NCBI RefSeq assembly: GCF_027625475.1
Contig: NZ_CP115174.1
Span: forward strand, 1,302,001-1,366,000
DNA length: 64,000 bases
Source: Sphingomonas abietis
GTDB taxonomy: Bacteria > Pseudomonadota > Alphaproteobacteria > Sphingomonadales > Sphingomonadaceae
Reading direction: 5' to 3'
A program made the translations under genes and the position numbers. Position 1 is the first letter of the stretch. Every line of letters starts with the position of its first letter. The notes under the pieces were generated by a model, which did no database searches, was not told the origin of the DNA, and was given only the letters and a program-made list of their open reading frames with translations. Positions 53,684 through 62,711 of the stretch are shown here, in pieces.

Positions 53684-56080
53684 ATGACGTGGACGGGGCC
53701 AGCAGCATGGGGCGCGAAGGAGGCGAAGGCCGGCGATCGCCTTCCCTATGCGCGCCACATCGATGCGACGACGCTCAGGCTGCGCGACGGCGCGGTGATG
53801 CGGATGATCCAGGTGCCGGGCCTGCCGTTCGAGACGGAGGATGCCCAGGCGCTCGATCATCATCTCGGCGTCCGCGAGACGATGCTGCGCTCGGTGCTCG
53901 ATGCGCGCTTCGTGGTCTATCACCACATCGTCCGCCGCCGCGTGCAGGTGACGCTGGACGGCACGCCCGACGCGCCGTTCGCCGCCCTGCTCAACCAGCG
54001 CTGGCAGCAGCGGCTGGATACGCGCCGGCTGTTCGTCAACGAGCAGGTGCTGACGATCGTGCGCCGCCCGGCGCGCGGCAAGACGGGCTGGCCCGATCGC
54101 CTCCGTCGCGCGCTGGCCGGCAAGACGACCGAGCCGGATACCGCCGATCTGCGCGCGCTGGATGCCGCCGCGACCGCGCTGGTCGCTGCGCTGGAAAGCT
54201 ATGGCGCGCGGACGCTCGGCACCTATGCGGGCACAGGCGGCACGTGTTCGGAGCCGCTGGAGATCCTGTCGGCCATCTATAATGGCGAGATGCGGCCGGT
54301 GCTGCTGCCCGCCGAGGATGTCGATCTCGGCCACCACATTCCCTATGCCCGTGTCAGTTTCGGCCTCGATGCGATCGAGACGTCGCAGGCCGGCGGTCGT
54401 GGTTTCGCCGGGATGTTGGCGATCAAGGAATATCCCGACACCACCCGCGCCGGGCTGATCGACAACATCCTGCGCCTGCCGCACGAACTGGTGCTGACCG
54501 AGAGCTTCGCGCCGGCCGACCGCCAGGTCGCGCGCGAGCGGATCGATCTCGCCATCCGCCGCATCCGTTCGGCCGACGAGGAAGCCGGAGCCGAGCGGCG
54601 CGAGATGCTCGCCGCGCGCGATGCGCTGGGCGCGGGGCAGGCGGGCTTCGGCGATCATCATCTGTCGCTGTTGGTGCGCGCGGGCGATCTGTCGGCGCTG
54701 GATGGCGCGATGGCGGCGGCTGGCGCGGCGCTGGCCGATATCGGCGTGATCGCGGTGCGCGAGGATATCAATCTGGAGCCGGGCTTCTGGGGCCAGTTTC
54801 CCGGTAACGAGGCCTATCTGGTCCGCCGTGCACTGATCTCCACCGCCAATGCGGCGGGTTTCCTGTCGCTGCACGGAATGCCCTTCGGCCGGCCCGACGG
54901 CAATCACTGGGGCCCGGCCGCGACCGTGTTCGAGACGACCAGCGCGACGCCCTATTTCTTCAATTTCCACGAAGGCGATCTCGGCAATTTCACCGTGATC
55001 GGCCCGTCCGGTTCGGGCAAGACGGTGGTGCTCAACTTCCTCGCCGCGCAGGCCCAGAAGTTCAATCCGCGCACCATCCTGTTCGACAAGGATCGCGGCG
55101 CGGAAATCTTCCTGCGCGCGGCCGGCGGTCATTATGCCCGCCTCCAACCGGGCGAGCCGACCGGCTTCAACCCGCTGCAACTGCCCGATACCGCGATCAA
55201 CCGCGCCTTCCTGCGCGATTGGCTGGGGGTGATGCTGGCCGCCGAAGGCCCGGACGAGCTGGCGGCGATCGCCGGTGCAGTCGATGCCTGCATGGAGGCC
55301 GCGCCCGTCTTCCGCCGCCTGCGCCATTTCCGCGAATTGCTGAGCGGTTCGCGCCGACCGGAGGCGGGCGACCTCGCCTCGCGGCTCGATCCGTGGATCG
55401 GTGGCGGCGAACATGCCTGGCTGTTCGACAATGCGGTCGACGCGCTCGATCTCGATGCGCGCACGCTCGGCTTCGACATGACCGCGCTGCTCGACAGCCC
55501 GGCGCTGCGTACCCCGACGATGCTCTATCTGTTCCACCGGGTCGATGAGCGGCTGGACGGTGAGCCGGCGCTGATCCTGATCGATGAGGGCTGGAAGGCG
55601 CTGGACGATCCCGTTTTCGCGGCGCGCATCCGCGATTGGCTGAAGACGCTGCGTAAGCGCAACGCGCTGGTCGGTTTCGCCACCCAGTCCGCGCGCGACG
55701 CGCTCGACAGCCGGATCGCGTCCGCCATCGTCGAGCAGACCGCGACGATGATCTTCACGCCCAACCCGCGCGCCCGGCCCGAGGATTATTGCGAAGGCTT
55801 CGGACTGTCCGAGCATGAGCTGGAGCTGATCCGGCAATTGCCCGCGCACAGCCGCTGCTTCCTGGTCCGCCATGCCAATCATTCGGTGGTTGCGCGACTC
55901 GATCTGGGCGACATGCCCGATCTGCTGACCGTCCTTTCCGGCCGTGAATCCAGCGTCCGCCGGCTTGATCGGCTGCGCGAGGAGCATGGCGATGCCCCGG
56001 CTGGCTGGTTCCGCGCGCTGACTGGCACGGAGTGGCCGGGCACTACTGACGATCAGCCTTATAGCGAAGCCGCCGAATGA
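53684..56080 (+). CDS. virB4: VirB4-like secretion ATPase
   Basis: A 798-residue ATPase. The N-terminal half has the CagE/VirB4 domain (LPYARHIDATTLRLRDGAVM, NFHEGDLGNFTVIGPSGSGK with Walker A GPSGSGKT at about 441-448). Walker B is in LILIDEGWKALDDPVFAARI, followed by motif GFATQSARDALDSRIASAIV. It powers pilus assembly and substrate movement. GAGAGGG precedes ATG 53684. It overlaps virB6 by four bases. There is no VirB5 gene between. Confidence 0.93.
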   Translation: MTWTGPAAWGAKEAKAGDRLPYARHIDATTLRLRDGAVMRMIQVPGLPFETEDAQALDHHLGVRETMLRSVLDARFVVYHHIVRRRVQVTLDGTPDAPFAALLNQRWQQRLDTRRLFVNEQVLTIVRRPARGKTGWPDRLRRALAGKTTEPDTADLRALDAAATALVAALESYGARTLGTYAGTGGTCSEPLEILSAIYNGEMRPVLLPAEDVDLGHHIPYARVSFGLDAIETSQAGGRGFAGMLAIKEYPDTTRAGLIDNILRLPHELVLTESFAPADRQVARERIDLAIRRIRSADEEAGAERREMLAARDALGAGQAGFGDHHLSLLVRAGDLSALDGAMAAAGAALADIGVIAVREDINLEPGFWGQFPGNEAYLVRRALISTANAAGFLSLHGMPFGRPDGNHWGPAATVFETTSATPYFFNFHEGDLGNFTVIGPSGSGKTVVLNFLAAQAQKFNPRTILFDKDRGAEIFLRAAGGHYARLQPGEPTGFNPLQLPDTAINRAFLRDWLGVMLAAEGPDELAAIAGAVDACMEAAPVFRRLRHFRELLSGSRRPEAGDLASRLDPWIGGGEHAWLFDNAVDALDLDARTLGFDMTALLDSPALRTPTMLYLFHRVDERLDGEPALILIDEGWKALDDPVFAARIRDWLKTLRKRNALVGFATQSARDALDSRIASAIVEQTATMIFTPNPRARPEDYCEGFGLSEHELELIRQLPAHSRCFLVRHANHSVVARLDLGDMPDLLTVLSGRESSVRRLDRLREEHGDAPAGWFRALTGTEWPGTTDDQPYSEAAE

Positions 56081-57261
56081 CCTGCCCCGCGCTCGACATC
56101 GAGAATGGCGGGCTGGCATCGGCGCTGCACGCGGTCGATTGCCGCACCGGGGAGAGCACGTCGGTCGCCTTCGGGCGGCTGTTCGGCGCGCATGGCACGC
56201 TGTTGCCGGCGCTCACCGGGCTGCTGACCCTCTATGTCGCGATCTTCGCGATCGGGCTGCTGACCGGACGGACCCGGCTGGGCGTCACCTCGCTCACCCC
56301 GCGCATGATGACGATGGGGCTGGTGCTCACCTTCGCGACATCGTGGCTGGCCTATCAAAATGTGATCTGGACGCTGACGACCGGCGCGCCCGATCAGATC
56401 GCCTCGCTGATCGCCGGCACCCATGGTTCGGCCAGCGCCGCCTTCGCGGACAAGCTGGACATGATCTTCTCCGCGATCGCGGACAGCACCAAACAGACTG
56501 CGACATCGGTGGTGAGCGCGACCGGCGCGACCACCAATGGCGCCACGCCCGGCGGCGGCATGTTCACGCCGCAGGGGATGCTGTGGCTGTCCGGCCTGAT
56601 GCTGCTGGTCGGCACGGTGGGCGTGCTGGTGACGGCCAAGGTGGCGTTGGCGGCCTTGCTGGCGGTGGGGCCGGTGTTCATCGTGATGGCGCTGTTCGCG
56701 GGCACGCGCGGGCTGTTCGAGGGCTGGCTGAAGGCGGTGGTGTCGTTCGCGATGGTGCCGATGTTCGTCGTCCTGATCGGCGGCGCGGCGCTCTCGATGA
56801 TCGCCCCGCTGATCCAGGCGGCGCTGATGGATTCGACCACCACGTCCACCAAGGCCGTCACGGCTCTGTTCCTCGGGGCGTGCGTCTATTCCGCGTTGAT
56901 GGTGATCGTGGTGAAGGTGACGACGACGATCGTGGCCGGCTGGCGGTTGCCCTTTGGCACCGCACCGGAACCAACGGTCGCGCCTGCAATGCCCGCCGCG
57001 GCGGCGGCACCCGCTCCGCTGCTGGCGACACGGGCCAACGGGCAGGCGGCCGACACCGTGCGCTCGATCGTCGCCGCACTGCCCGCGCCCGATGGGGGAT
57101 CGGCGGCGGCAGCGTCCACCACCACCAATGTCAGCCGGATCACGCGCGATATCGCCGCCCCGCTGGCCGCACCCGCACCCAGCGGATCGGCGCGCCTGCA
57201 AGGCGTCGGCAGCCGGTTCCGCACCTCGCCCGCCGCCCCATCAAGAGCCCAGTTGAAATGA
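56077..57261 (+). CDS. virB6: VirB6-like polytopic membrane protein
   Basis: A 394-residue protein with six or so membrane segments (LLTLYVAIFAIGLLTG, MGLVLTFATSWLAYQNVIW, LWLSGLMLLVGTVGVLVTAK, ALLAVGPVFIVMALFAGT, SFAMVPMFVVLIGGAALSMI, FLGACVYSALMVIVVKV). ALLAVGPVFIVMALF is the TrbL/VirB6 core signature. The last 110 residues are Ala/Pro-rich and disordered. It forms the inner-membrane channel. Its stop overlaps the virB9 ATG; no virB8 lies between. Confidence 0.85.
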   Translation: MTCPALDIENGGLASALHAVDCRTGESTSVAFGRLFGAHGTLLPALTGLLTLYVAIFAIGLLTGRTRLGVTSLTPRMMTMGLVLTFATSWLAYQNVIWTLTTGAPDQIASLIAGTHGSASAAFADKLDMIFSAIADSTKQTATSVVSATGATTNGATPGGGMFTPQGMLWLSGLMLLVGTVGVLVTAKVALAALLAVGPVFIVMALFAGTRGLFEGWLKAVVSFAMVPMFVVLIGGAALSMIAPLIQAALMDSTTTSTKAVTALFLGACVYSALMVIVVKVTTTIVAGWRLPFGTAPEPTVAPAMPAAAAAPAPLLATRANGQAADTVRSIVAALPAPDGGSAAAASTTTNVSRITRDIAAPLAAPAPSGSARLQGVGSRFRTSPAAPSRAQLK

Positions 57262-58034
57262 ACCGTCTTGTCCTGTCGACTGCCCTGTTCGCCACGATGG
57301 CGGCGTCGCCCGTCATCGCGCGCGATCCGCGCATCGCGACGCGCCTTTATGACCCCGCCCGGATCGTCACGATCTCCGGTCGTCCCGATGTCCAGTCGAC
57401 GATCGAGTTCGGGGAGGATGAACGGATCGAGAATATCGCGGTCGGCGATTCCTCGACCTGGCAGGTAACGCCCAACAAGCGCGCCTCGCTGCTGTTCGTG
57501 AAGCCGATGAAGGCGCCGGCCCGCACCAACATGACGGTCGTCACCGATCAGCGCACCTATCTCTTCGATCTCGTCACGACGCCGGGGCGGGCGCCGCTCT
57601 ACGAACTGCGCTTCACCTATCCGCCGCGGCCGACGCCGGTGACGATGCCGGCTCCCGCCCCCGTGATCGCGGCGGTGGAGGCGCCGGCGCCCAAGGCACC
57701 CGAGACGACGCCGGCCGATCTCGATTTCAACTGGGCCACCAATGGGCCGAAGCAGCTCCTGCCGAGCCGCGCATTCGATGACGGCGTATCGACATGGCTG
57801 GCGTGGCCGAAGGACGCGACGATGCCGGCCATCCTCGTCCGCGAGCCCAATGGCGAGGAGGGGCCGGTCAACTACACCGTGAAGGGCGATTATGTGGTGG
57901 TCGATGGTGTGCCGCCCCAGATCGTGCTGCGTCAAGGCAAGCTGATCGCCACGCTGACCCCTGCGCCGCGCCCGCCGAAGCCGGTGCGGGCGACCGATGA
58001 CGCCGCTCCCCAGACCGCGAGCACCCAGCCATGA
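57258..58034 (+). CDS. virB9: VirB9-like outer-membrane channel component
   Basis: A 258-residue VirB9/CagX protein. Signal peptide (LSTALFATMAASPVIA), N-terminal domain (YDPARIVTISGRPDVQSTIE, IAVGDSSTWQVTPNKRASLL, MTVVTDQRTYLFDLVT) and C-terminal domain (NWATNGPKQLLPSRAFDDGV, PAILVREPNGEEGPVNYTVK). It would form the outer-membrane core with VirB10. VirB7, its usual lipoprotein partner, is not encoded nearby. It overlaps virB6 and virB10 by four bases each. Confidence 0.88.
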   Translation: MNRLVLSTALFATMAASPVIARDPRIATRLYDPARIVTISGRPDVQSTIEFGEDERIENIAVGDSSTWQVTPNKRASLLFVKPMKAPARTNMTVVTDQRTYLFDLVTTPGRAPLYELRFTYPPRPTPVTMPAPAPVIAAVEAPAPKAPETTPADLDFNWATNGPKQLLPSRAFDDGVSTWLAWPKDATMPAILVREPNGEEGPVNYTVKGDYVVVDGVPPQIVLRQGKLIATLTPAPRPPKPVRATDDAAPQTASTQP

Positions 58035-59095
58035 CGCCGACCCGCGAACCGATCCTGCTGCGCCCGATCATGGATGTCGATCCGCGCACGCAGGCCGATC
58101 CGCAGGCGCTGGTGCTGGCCAGCCGCAATGCCTATCCGCTGGTGGCGCAGGCCGGGCGCCGTTCCGATTCCGCCGGGCTGGCGATCGGCGGCGCCGTCGC
58201 GCTCCTGCTCGGCGGCGGTACCTTCTGGATGATGAGCCAGCATCGCGCGCCGGCCCCGATCGCAGCCCCGCTGCCGGTATCGCCGCCGGCGGTGTCGCCG
58301 GTGACCGCGGCTCCTCCGGCCTTGCCCGTACCGCTGCCGGTCGCCACGCGACCGATATCCATCGCCCAGGTCGAGGCCGCCGCCGCGCCGGCGATGGTCT
58401 TCGACGGATCGACCGCGCCCGCGACCGAGACGGCGACCACAGCGCCCCCCGCACCGGGCAAGAGCGGGGTCGCGACCGTTCCCGCCGTGACCGGCGACAA
58501 TGATCAGTTCGCGCTGCGCGTCGGCGGATCGGAGGATGTCGTCAGCGCCGAGAAGCTCAGCGATCCCGCCAACACCGTCACCCAGGGCACCCTGATCCCG
58601 GCGGTGCTGGAAACCGCGATCGACACCGATCTGCCGGGCTATGTCCGCGCCGTGGTCAGCCGCGACGTGCGGTCCTTCGACGGCACCCATATCCTCATCC
58701 CGCGTTCGACCCGGCTGATCGGCCAGTACAAGTCCGGCCTCGCGGCCGGGCAGACGCGCGCCTATGTCATCTGGACGCGGCTGATCCGGCCGGATGGCGT
58801 ATCGGTGGCGCTCGGTTCGCCGGCGGTCGATTTCTCCGGCACGTCGGGCCTGACCGGCAAGGTCGACAGCCATTTCCTCAAGCGCTTCGGCGCTGCAGCG
58901 CTGCTCACCGTGATCGGCGGCCTTTCGGCGATCGGCAATAATTCGGTCGTGCTGTCGAGCGGACAGAATGCCGGCGCCGTGGCCGCGCAGGGCAATGGCC
59001 AGATCCCGCCGACCGTGCATGTACCGCAGGGCCAGCCGATCCGGGTGTTCACCGCGCGCGATCTCGATTTCTCGACGGTGGCGCAGGCCGGATGA
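58031..59095 (+). CDS. virB10: VirB10-like envelope-spanning component
   Basis: A 354-residue TrbI/VirB10 protein. One inner-membrane helix at about 56-74 (AIGGAVALLLGGGTFWMM), a Pro-rich periplasmic arm (about 75-150), then the beta-barrel domain: LIPAVLETAIDTDLPGYVRA, SFDGTHILIPRSTRLIGQYK and KVDSHFLKRFGAAALLTVIG. QGQPIRVFTARDLDFS ends it. It links both membranes and senses ATP use. It overlaps virB11 by four bases. Confidence 0.92.
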   Translation: MTPTREPILLRPIMDVDPRTQADPQALVLASRNAYPLVAQAGRRSDSAGLAIGGAVALLLGGGTFWMMSQHRAPAPIAAPLPVSPPAVSPVTAAPPALPVPLPVATRPISIAQVEAAAAPAMVFDGSTAPATETATTAPPAPGKSGVATVPAVTGDNDQFALRVGGSEDVVSAEKLSDPANTVTQGTLIPAVLETAIDTDLPGYVRAVVSRDVRSFDGTHILIPRSTRLIGQYKSGLAAGQTRAYVIWTRLIRPDGVSVALGSPAVDFSGTSGLTGKVDSHFLKRFGAAALLTVIGGLSAIGNNSVVLSSGQNAGAVAAQGNGQIPPTVHVPQGQPIRVFTARDLDFSTVAQAG

Positions 59096-60078
59096 GCGGT
59101 GCGACCGCGCCGATGGCGGGGAAGGGCGCGGGCGGCGTCTATCTCGATGCCTATCTCGCGCCGTTGAAGCCCTGGCTGACGCGCGAGGAAGTGACCGAGA
59201 TCCTGGTCAACCGGCCGGGCGAGATCTGGGTGGAAAGCGCCGGTGCCGGGATGCAGCGGATCGACCTGCCCGAGATGGACGATCGGCATCTCCAGCGCCT
59301 CGCCGAGCAGGTGGCACGGATCAGCCATCAGGGCATCAACCGCGAGCAGCCGTTGCTGGCCGCGATGCTGCCCGATGGCGCGCGCGTGCAGTTCGTGGCG
59401 CCATCGGCGACGCGCGCGCATTGGGCGATGGCGATCCGCCGTCATCGGCTGGTCGATCTGCCGCTCTCGGCCTATGATGACGGCCCGCTGCCGACGACCC
59501 AGGATCTCGCGGCGATGCCCGATCCGGTCGCCGATCCGGTCGGTTTCCTGACCCAGGCGGTGCGGCGGCGGCAGACCATCCTGATTTCCGGCGGCACCTC
59601 CACCGGCAAGACCACCTTCCTGAATGCGCTGCTCGGCGAAGTCTCGCCGGCGGAGCGCATCGTGCTGGTCGAGGACACCCCGGAAATCCGGCTGCGCCAT
59701 GACAATGGCCTCGGTCTCGTCGCGGTGAAGGGCGAATTGGGCGAGGCCCGCATCGGCACCGACGATCTGCTCCAGGCAGCACTGCGTCTGCGGCCCGATC
59801 GCATCGTGCTCGGCGAGTTGCGCGGGCGCGAGGCGGTCAGTTTCCTGCGGGCGATCAACACTGGCCATCCCGGCTCCTTTACCACCATCCACGCGAACTC
59901 GCCGGGCGGCGCGCTGGAGCAGCTTGCCTTGATGGTCATGCAGGCGGGGTTGGGCCTCGATCGGCGCGATACCCTCGCTTATGCCCGTTCGATGATCGAT
60001 ATCGTGGTCCAGCTCGGGCGCGTCGATGGTCGCCGCCGGATCGTGGCGATCGACTGGATCGCCGCCGGACGGGGGTGA
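59092..60078 (+). CDS. virB11: VirB11-like hexameric ATPase
   Basis: A 328-residue secretion ATPase. Walker A is ISGGTSTGKTTFLNALLG at about 163-180, the Asp box EDTPEIRL follows, and Walker B is RIVLGELRGREAVSFLRAI with the His box GHPGSFTTIHANSP. It drives pilus assembly or substrate transfer with VirB4. It ends the operon: no virD4, relaxase or entry-exclusion gene follows; the next gene is on the other strand. Confidence 0.92.
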   Translation: MSGATAPMAGKGAGGVYLDAYLAPLKPWLTREEVTEILVNRPGEIWVESAGAGMQRIDLPEMDDRHLQRLAEQVARISHQGINREQPLLAAMLPDGARVQFVAPSATRAHWAMAIRRHRLVDLPLSAYDDGPLPTTQDLAAMPDPVADPVGFLTQAVRRRQTILISGGTSTGKTTFLNALLGEVSPAERIVLVEDTPEIRLRHDNGLGLVAVKGELGEARIGTDDLLQAALRLRPDRIVLGELRGREAVSFLRAINTGHPGSFTTIHANSPGGALEQLALMVMQAGLGLDRRDTLAYARSMIDIVVQLGRVDGRRRIVAIDWIAAGRG

Positions 60079-60108
60079 GCCCCGCGCAGCGCGCGCAGGC
60101 AGCCTTCG

Positions 60109-62601
60109 TCAGGGCGCCGGCATATCCTTCTCGCGCAGCATCCGATCGACCCGCGCGCTGAGATCGTCGATCGCGAAGGGCTTGGTCAGCACCTCCATGC
60201 CGCGTTCGATATGGCCATGGTTGAGCACCGCATTCTCGGCATAGCCGGTGATGAACAGGATTTTCAGCGTCGGTCGCAGCGCGCGCGCGGCATCCGCCAC
60301 CTGCCGGCCATTGAGCCCGCCGGGCAGGCCGACGTCGGTGATCAGCAGGTCGATCCGGCCGCCCGCCTGCAGGATACGCAGGCCGGCGGGGCCGTCGCCG
60401 GCCTCCAGGCAGGCATAGCCCAGTTCCTCCAGCGCATCGACGATCAGCATCCTGACCGTCGGCTCGTCGTCGACGACCAGCACGGTCTCGCCGGCCTTCG
60501 CGGGGACGATGGCGGTCGGCGCCTGCTCCTCCTCGATCTCGTCGGCCTCGCCGGCATGGCGGGGCAGATAGATGCACACCATCGTGCCCTGACCGAGCTC
60601 CGAATAGATGCGGACGTGTCCGTTGGACTGGCGGGCGAAGCCATAGACCATCGACAGGCCGAGGCCGGTGCCCTGGCCGAGCGGCTTGGTGGTGAAGAAG
60701 GGATCGAAGACGCGCTTCAGATTCTCCTTCTCGATGCCGGTCCCGGTGTCGCTGACGCAGACCGTGACATATTGGCCAGGGTCCAGCCCGCGTTCGCTGG
60801 CGGCGCGGGAGTCGAGCCATTTGTTGCCGGTCTCGATCGTGATCCGGCCGCCCCGCGGCATCGCGTCGCGCGCGTTGATGCACAGGTTGAGGATCGCGTT
60901 CTCGAGCTGGTTGGCGTCGACCAGCGTCGGCCACAGACCCACCGCCGCCACGGTCTCCACCTCGATGGCCGGCCCGACGGTGCGCTGGACCAGCTCCACC
61001 AGTTCCGACATCAGGCGGTTGATCACCACCGGCTTGGGCGAGAGCGTCTGCCGGCGCGAGAAAGCGAGCAGGCGATGGGTGAGGGCGGCGGCGCGGCGCG
61101 CGGCACCCTGGCCGGCGGAGAGATATTTCTCGACATCCGCCATGCGGCCCTGCGCGAGGCGGGTGCCGATCATTTCGAACGCGCCGGAGATGCCGGCCAG
61201 CAGATTGTTGAAATCATGGGCGAGGCCGCCGGTCAGCTGGCCGACCGCTTCCATCTTCTGGGCCTGGCGCAGCGCATCCTCGGCATCGCGCAGCCGCTCC
61301 TGCTCGCGTAGCCTTTCGCTCACGTCGAAGGCGAACTGATAGGCGCCGATCTGCCGCCCCGCCTCGTCGCGCAGCACGCTCGCGCGGACCTCGTAATGGC
61401 ATCGGTCACGGCTCGGATCGCCGAGCGAGACGATCTCGGTGAATTCCTCGCCGGCCAAGACCCGGTCCCAGATGGCTTGCGCGGGGCCGAGGCTCTCGGG
61501 CTGGTCGGCGAGCAGCTCGAGCATGTTGTCGCCGATCTTCGGCCGCACGCCGAAGATCCGCTCGAACTCCTGCGCCGCGGCGCCATTGATCGCCAGCCAG
61601 TGATAGTGCGTATCGAGCACATGGACGAAGGCATTGGTGCCTTCGACGATATCGGCGAGCAGCCGGCGTTCCGCCAGCATATCGGCGACCCGGCTCTCCA
61701 GCGTTTCGTTGAGCCGGACGAGCGCGAGCTCGGCCTGGCGGCGCTGGGTGATATCCTGGAACAGCACGGCGACCTGATGGCGGCTCTGAGGTTCGATCCG
61801 GAAGGCCGAGAGGGACAGATAGCGCCCGGTCGCCTCCAATTCGCGCTCGAAGCGGATCGGCATGCCGGTCTTCAGCACGCCGCCATAGCGCTCCACCCAG
61901 TCGCCCGCCTCGGCCGGCACCATTTCGCGGACCTTCTGCCCGACGACGTTGGGGATGCCGGCATTTGCGGCATAGGCGGCATTGGCCTCGATATGGATAT
62001 AGTCGCTGAGCGGGCCGTGCGGACCATCGAGGAATTCGATGATGCAAAAGCCCTCGTCCATGGCCTCGAACAGGGTGCGGTAACGCTCTTCCTTTTCGCT
62101 GCGCTGCCTGAGCGCCAGCCGCAGTTCGAGCTGGTCCATCACCTGCCGTGCCAGAACCCGCAGCGTGCGCTGCTGCAATTCGGTCAGCGCCTTCGGTGCG
62201 ACGTCGAGCACGCACAAGGTGCCGATCGGATAGCCGTCCCGCGTCTTCAGCAAGGCGCCGGCGTAGAAACGCAGATGCGGCTCGCCGGTCACCAGCGGAT
62301 TGCCGTCGAACCGCGGATCGGCGGTGGCATCCGGCACCAGCAGGAAATCGTCTTCCAGGATCGCGCGGGCGCAGAACGACGTCTCGAGCGGGGTCTCGCG
62401 GACGCCGAGGCCGACCTCCGCCTTGAAGAACTGGCGGCCATCCCCGATCAGGTTGACGACGGCGATCGGCGCCCCGCAGATATCCGCCGCGAGTTGCGCC
62501 ACTTCGTCGAATGCGCTTTCCCGCGGGGTGTCGAGGATGTTGTAGCGATCCAGCGCAGCCAGCCGGCGCGCCTCCCGATCCTGCTGACTCATGTCCGTCA
62601 T
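60109..62601 (-). CDS. Hybrid sensor histidine kinase with GAF, PAS and receiver domains
   Basis: An 830-residue soluble kinase. A GAF domain (about 10-165; RYNILDTPRESAFDEVAQLA, ETSFCARAILEDDFLLVPDA) is followed by two PAS domains (about 190-300 and 312-440; LFEAMDEGFCIIEFL, LDTHYHWLAINGAAAQEFER). HisKA has VGQLTGGLAHDFNNLLAGIS, the ATPase NAILNLCINARDAMPRGG and GQGTGLGLSMVYGFARQS. The C-terminal receiver (about 705-820) has TVLVVDDEPTVRMLIVDALE and the acceptor Asp in DLLITDVGLPG. It senses an unknown signal in the cytoplasm. No response-regulator gene is adjacent. Confidence 0.9.
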   Translation of the reverse strand: MTDMSQQDREARRLAALDRYNILDTPRESAFDEVAQLAADICGAPIAVVNLIGDGRQFFKAEVGLGVRETPLETSFCARAILEDDFLLVPDATADPRFDGNPLVTGEPHLRFYAGALLKTRDGYPIGTLCVLDVAPKALTELQQRTLRVLARQVMDQLELRLALRQRSEKEERYRTLFEAMDEGFCIIEFLDGPHGPLSDYIHIEANAAYAANAGIPNVVGQKVREMVPAEAGDWVERYGGVLKTGMPIRFERELEATGRYLSLSAFRIEPQSRHQVAVLFQDITQRRQAELALVRLNETLESRVADMLAERRLLADIVEGTNAFVHVLDTHYHWLAINGAAAQEFERIFGVRPKIGDNMLELLADQPESLGPAQAIWDRVLAGEEFTEIVSLGDPSRDRCHYEVRASVLRDEAGRQIGAYQFAFDVSERLREQERLRDAEDALRQAQKMEAVGQLTGGLAHDFNNLLAGISGAFEMIGTRLAQGRMADVEKYLSAGQGAARRAAALTHRLLAFSRRQTLSPKPVVINRLMSELVELVQRTVGPAIEVETVAAVGLWPTLVDANQLENAILNLCINARDAMPRGGRITIETGNKWLDSRAASERGLDPGQYVTVCVSDTGTGIEKENLKRVFDPFFTTKPLGQGTGLGLSMVYGFARQSNGHVRIYSELGQGTMVCIYLPRHAGEADEIEEEQAPTAIVPAKAGETVLVVDDEPTVRMLIVDALEELGYACLEAGDGPAGLRILQAGGRIDLLITDVGLPGGLNGRQVADAARALRPTLKILFITGYAENAVLNHGHIERGMEVLTKPFAIDDLSARVDRMLREKDMPAP

Positions 62602-62711
62602 GGGTGTCGGGTGCTCGCCTGTCGATGATCCGCAAAAGCGCGGTTTACTTCAGGAAGTAGGGATGCGCCAAGGGGCAGAAGGTTCCCGTGAAATGATCGT
62701 GAGACGTTCGC

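Noticed and set aside
53660..56119. 819-codon open frame on the minus strand
   Set aside because: It is antisense to virB4, whose Walker motifs and family length are clear.
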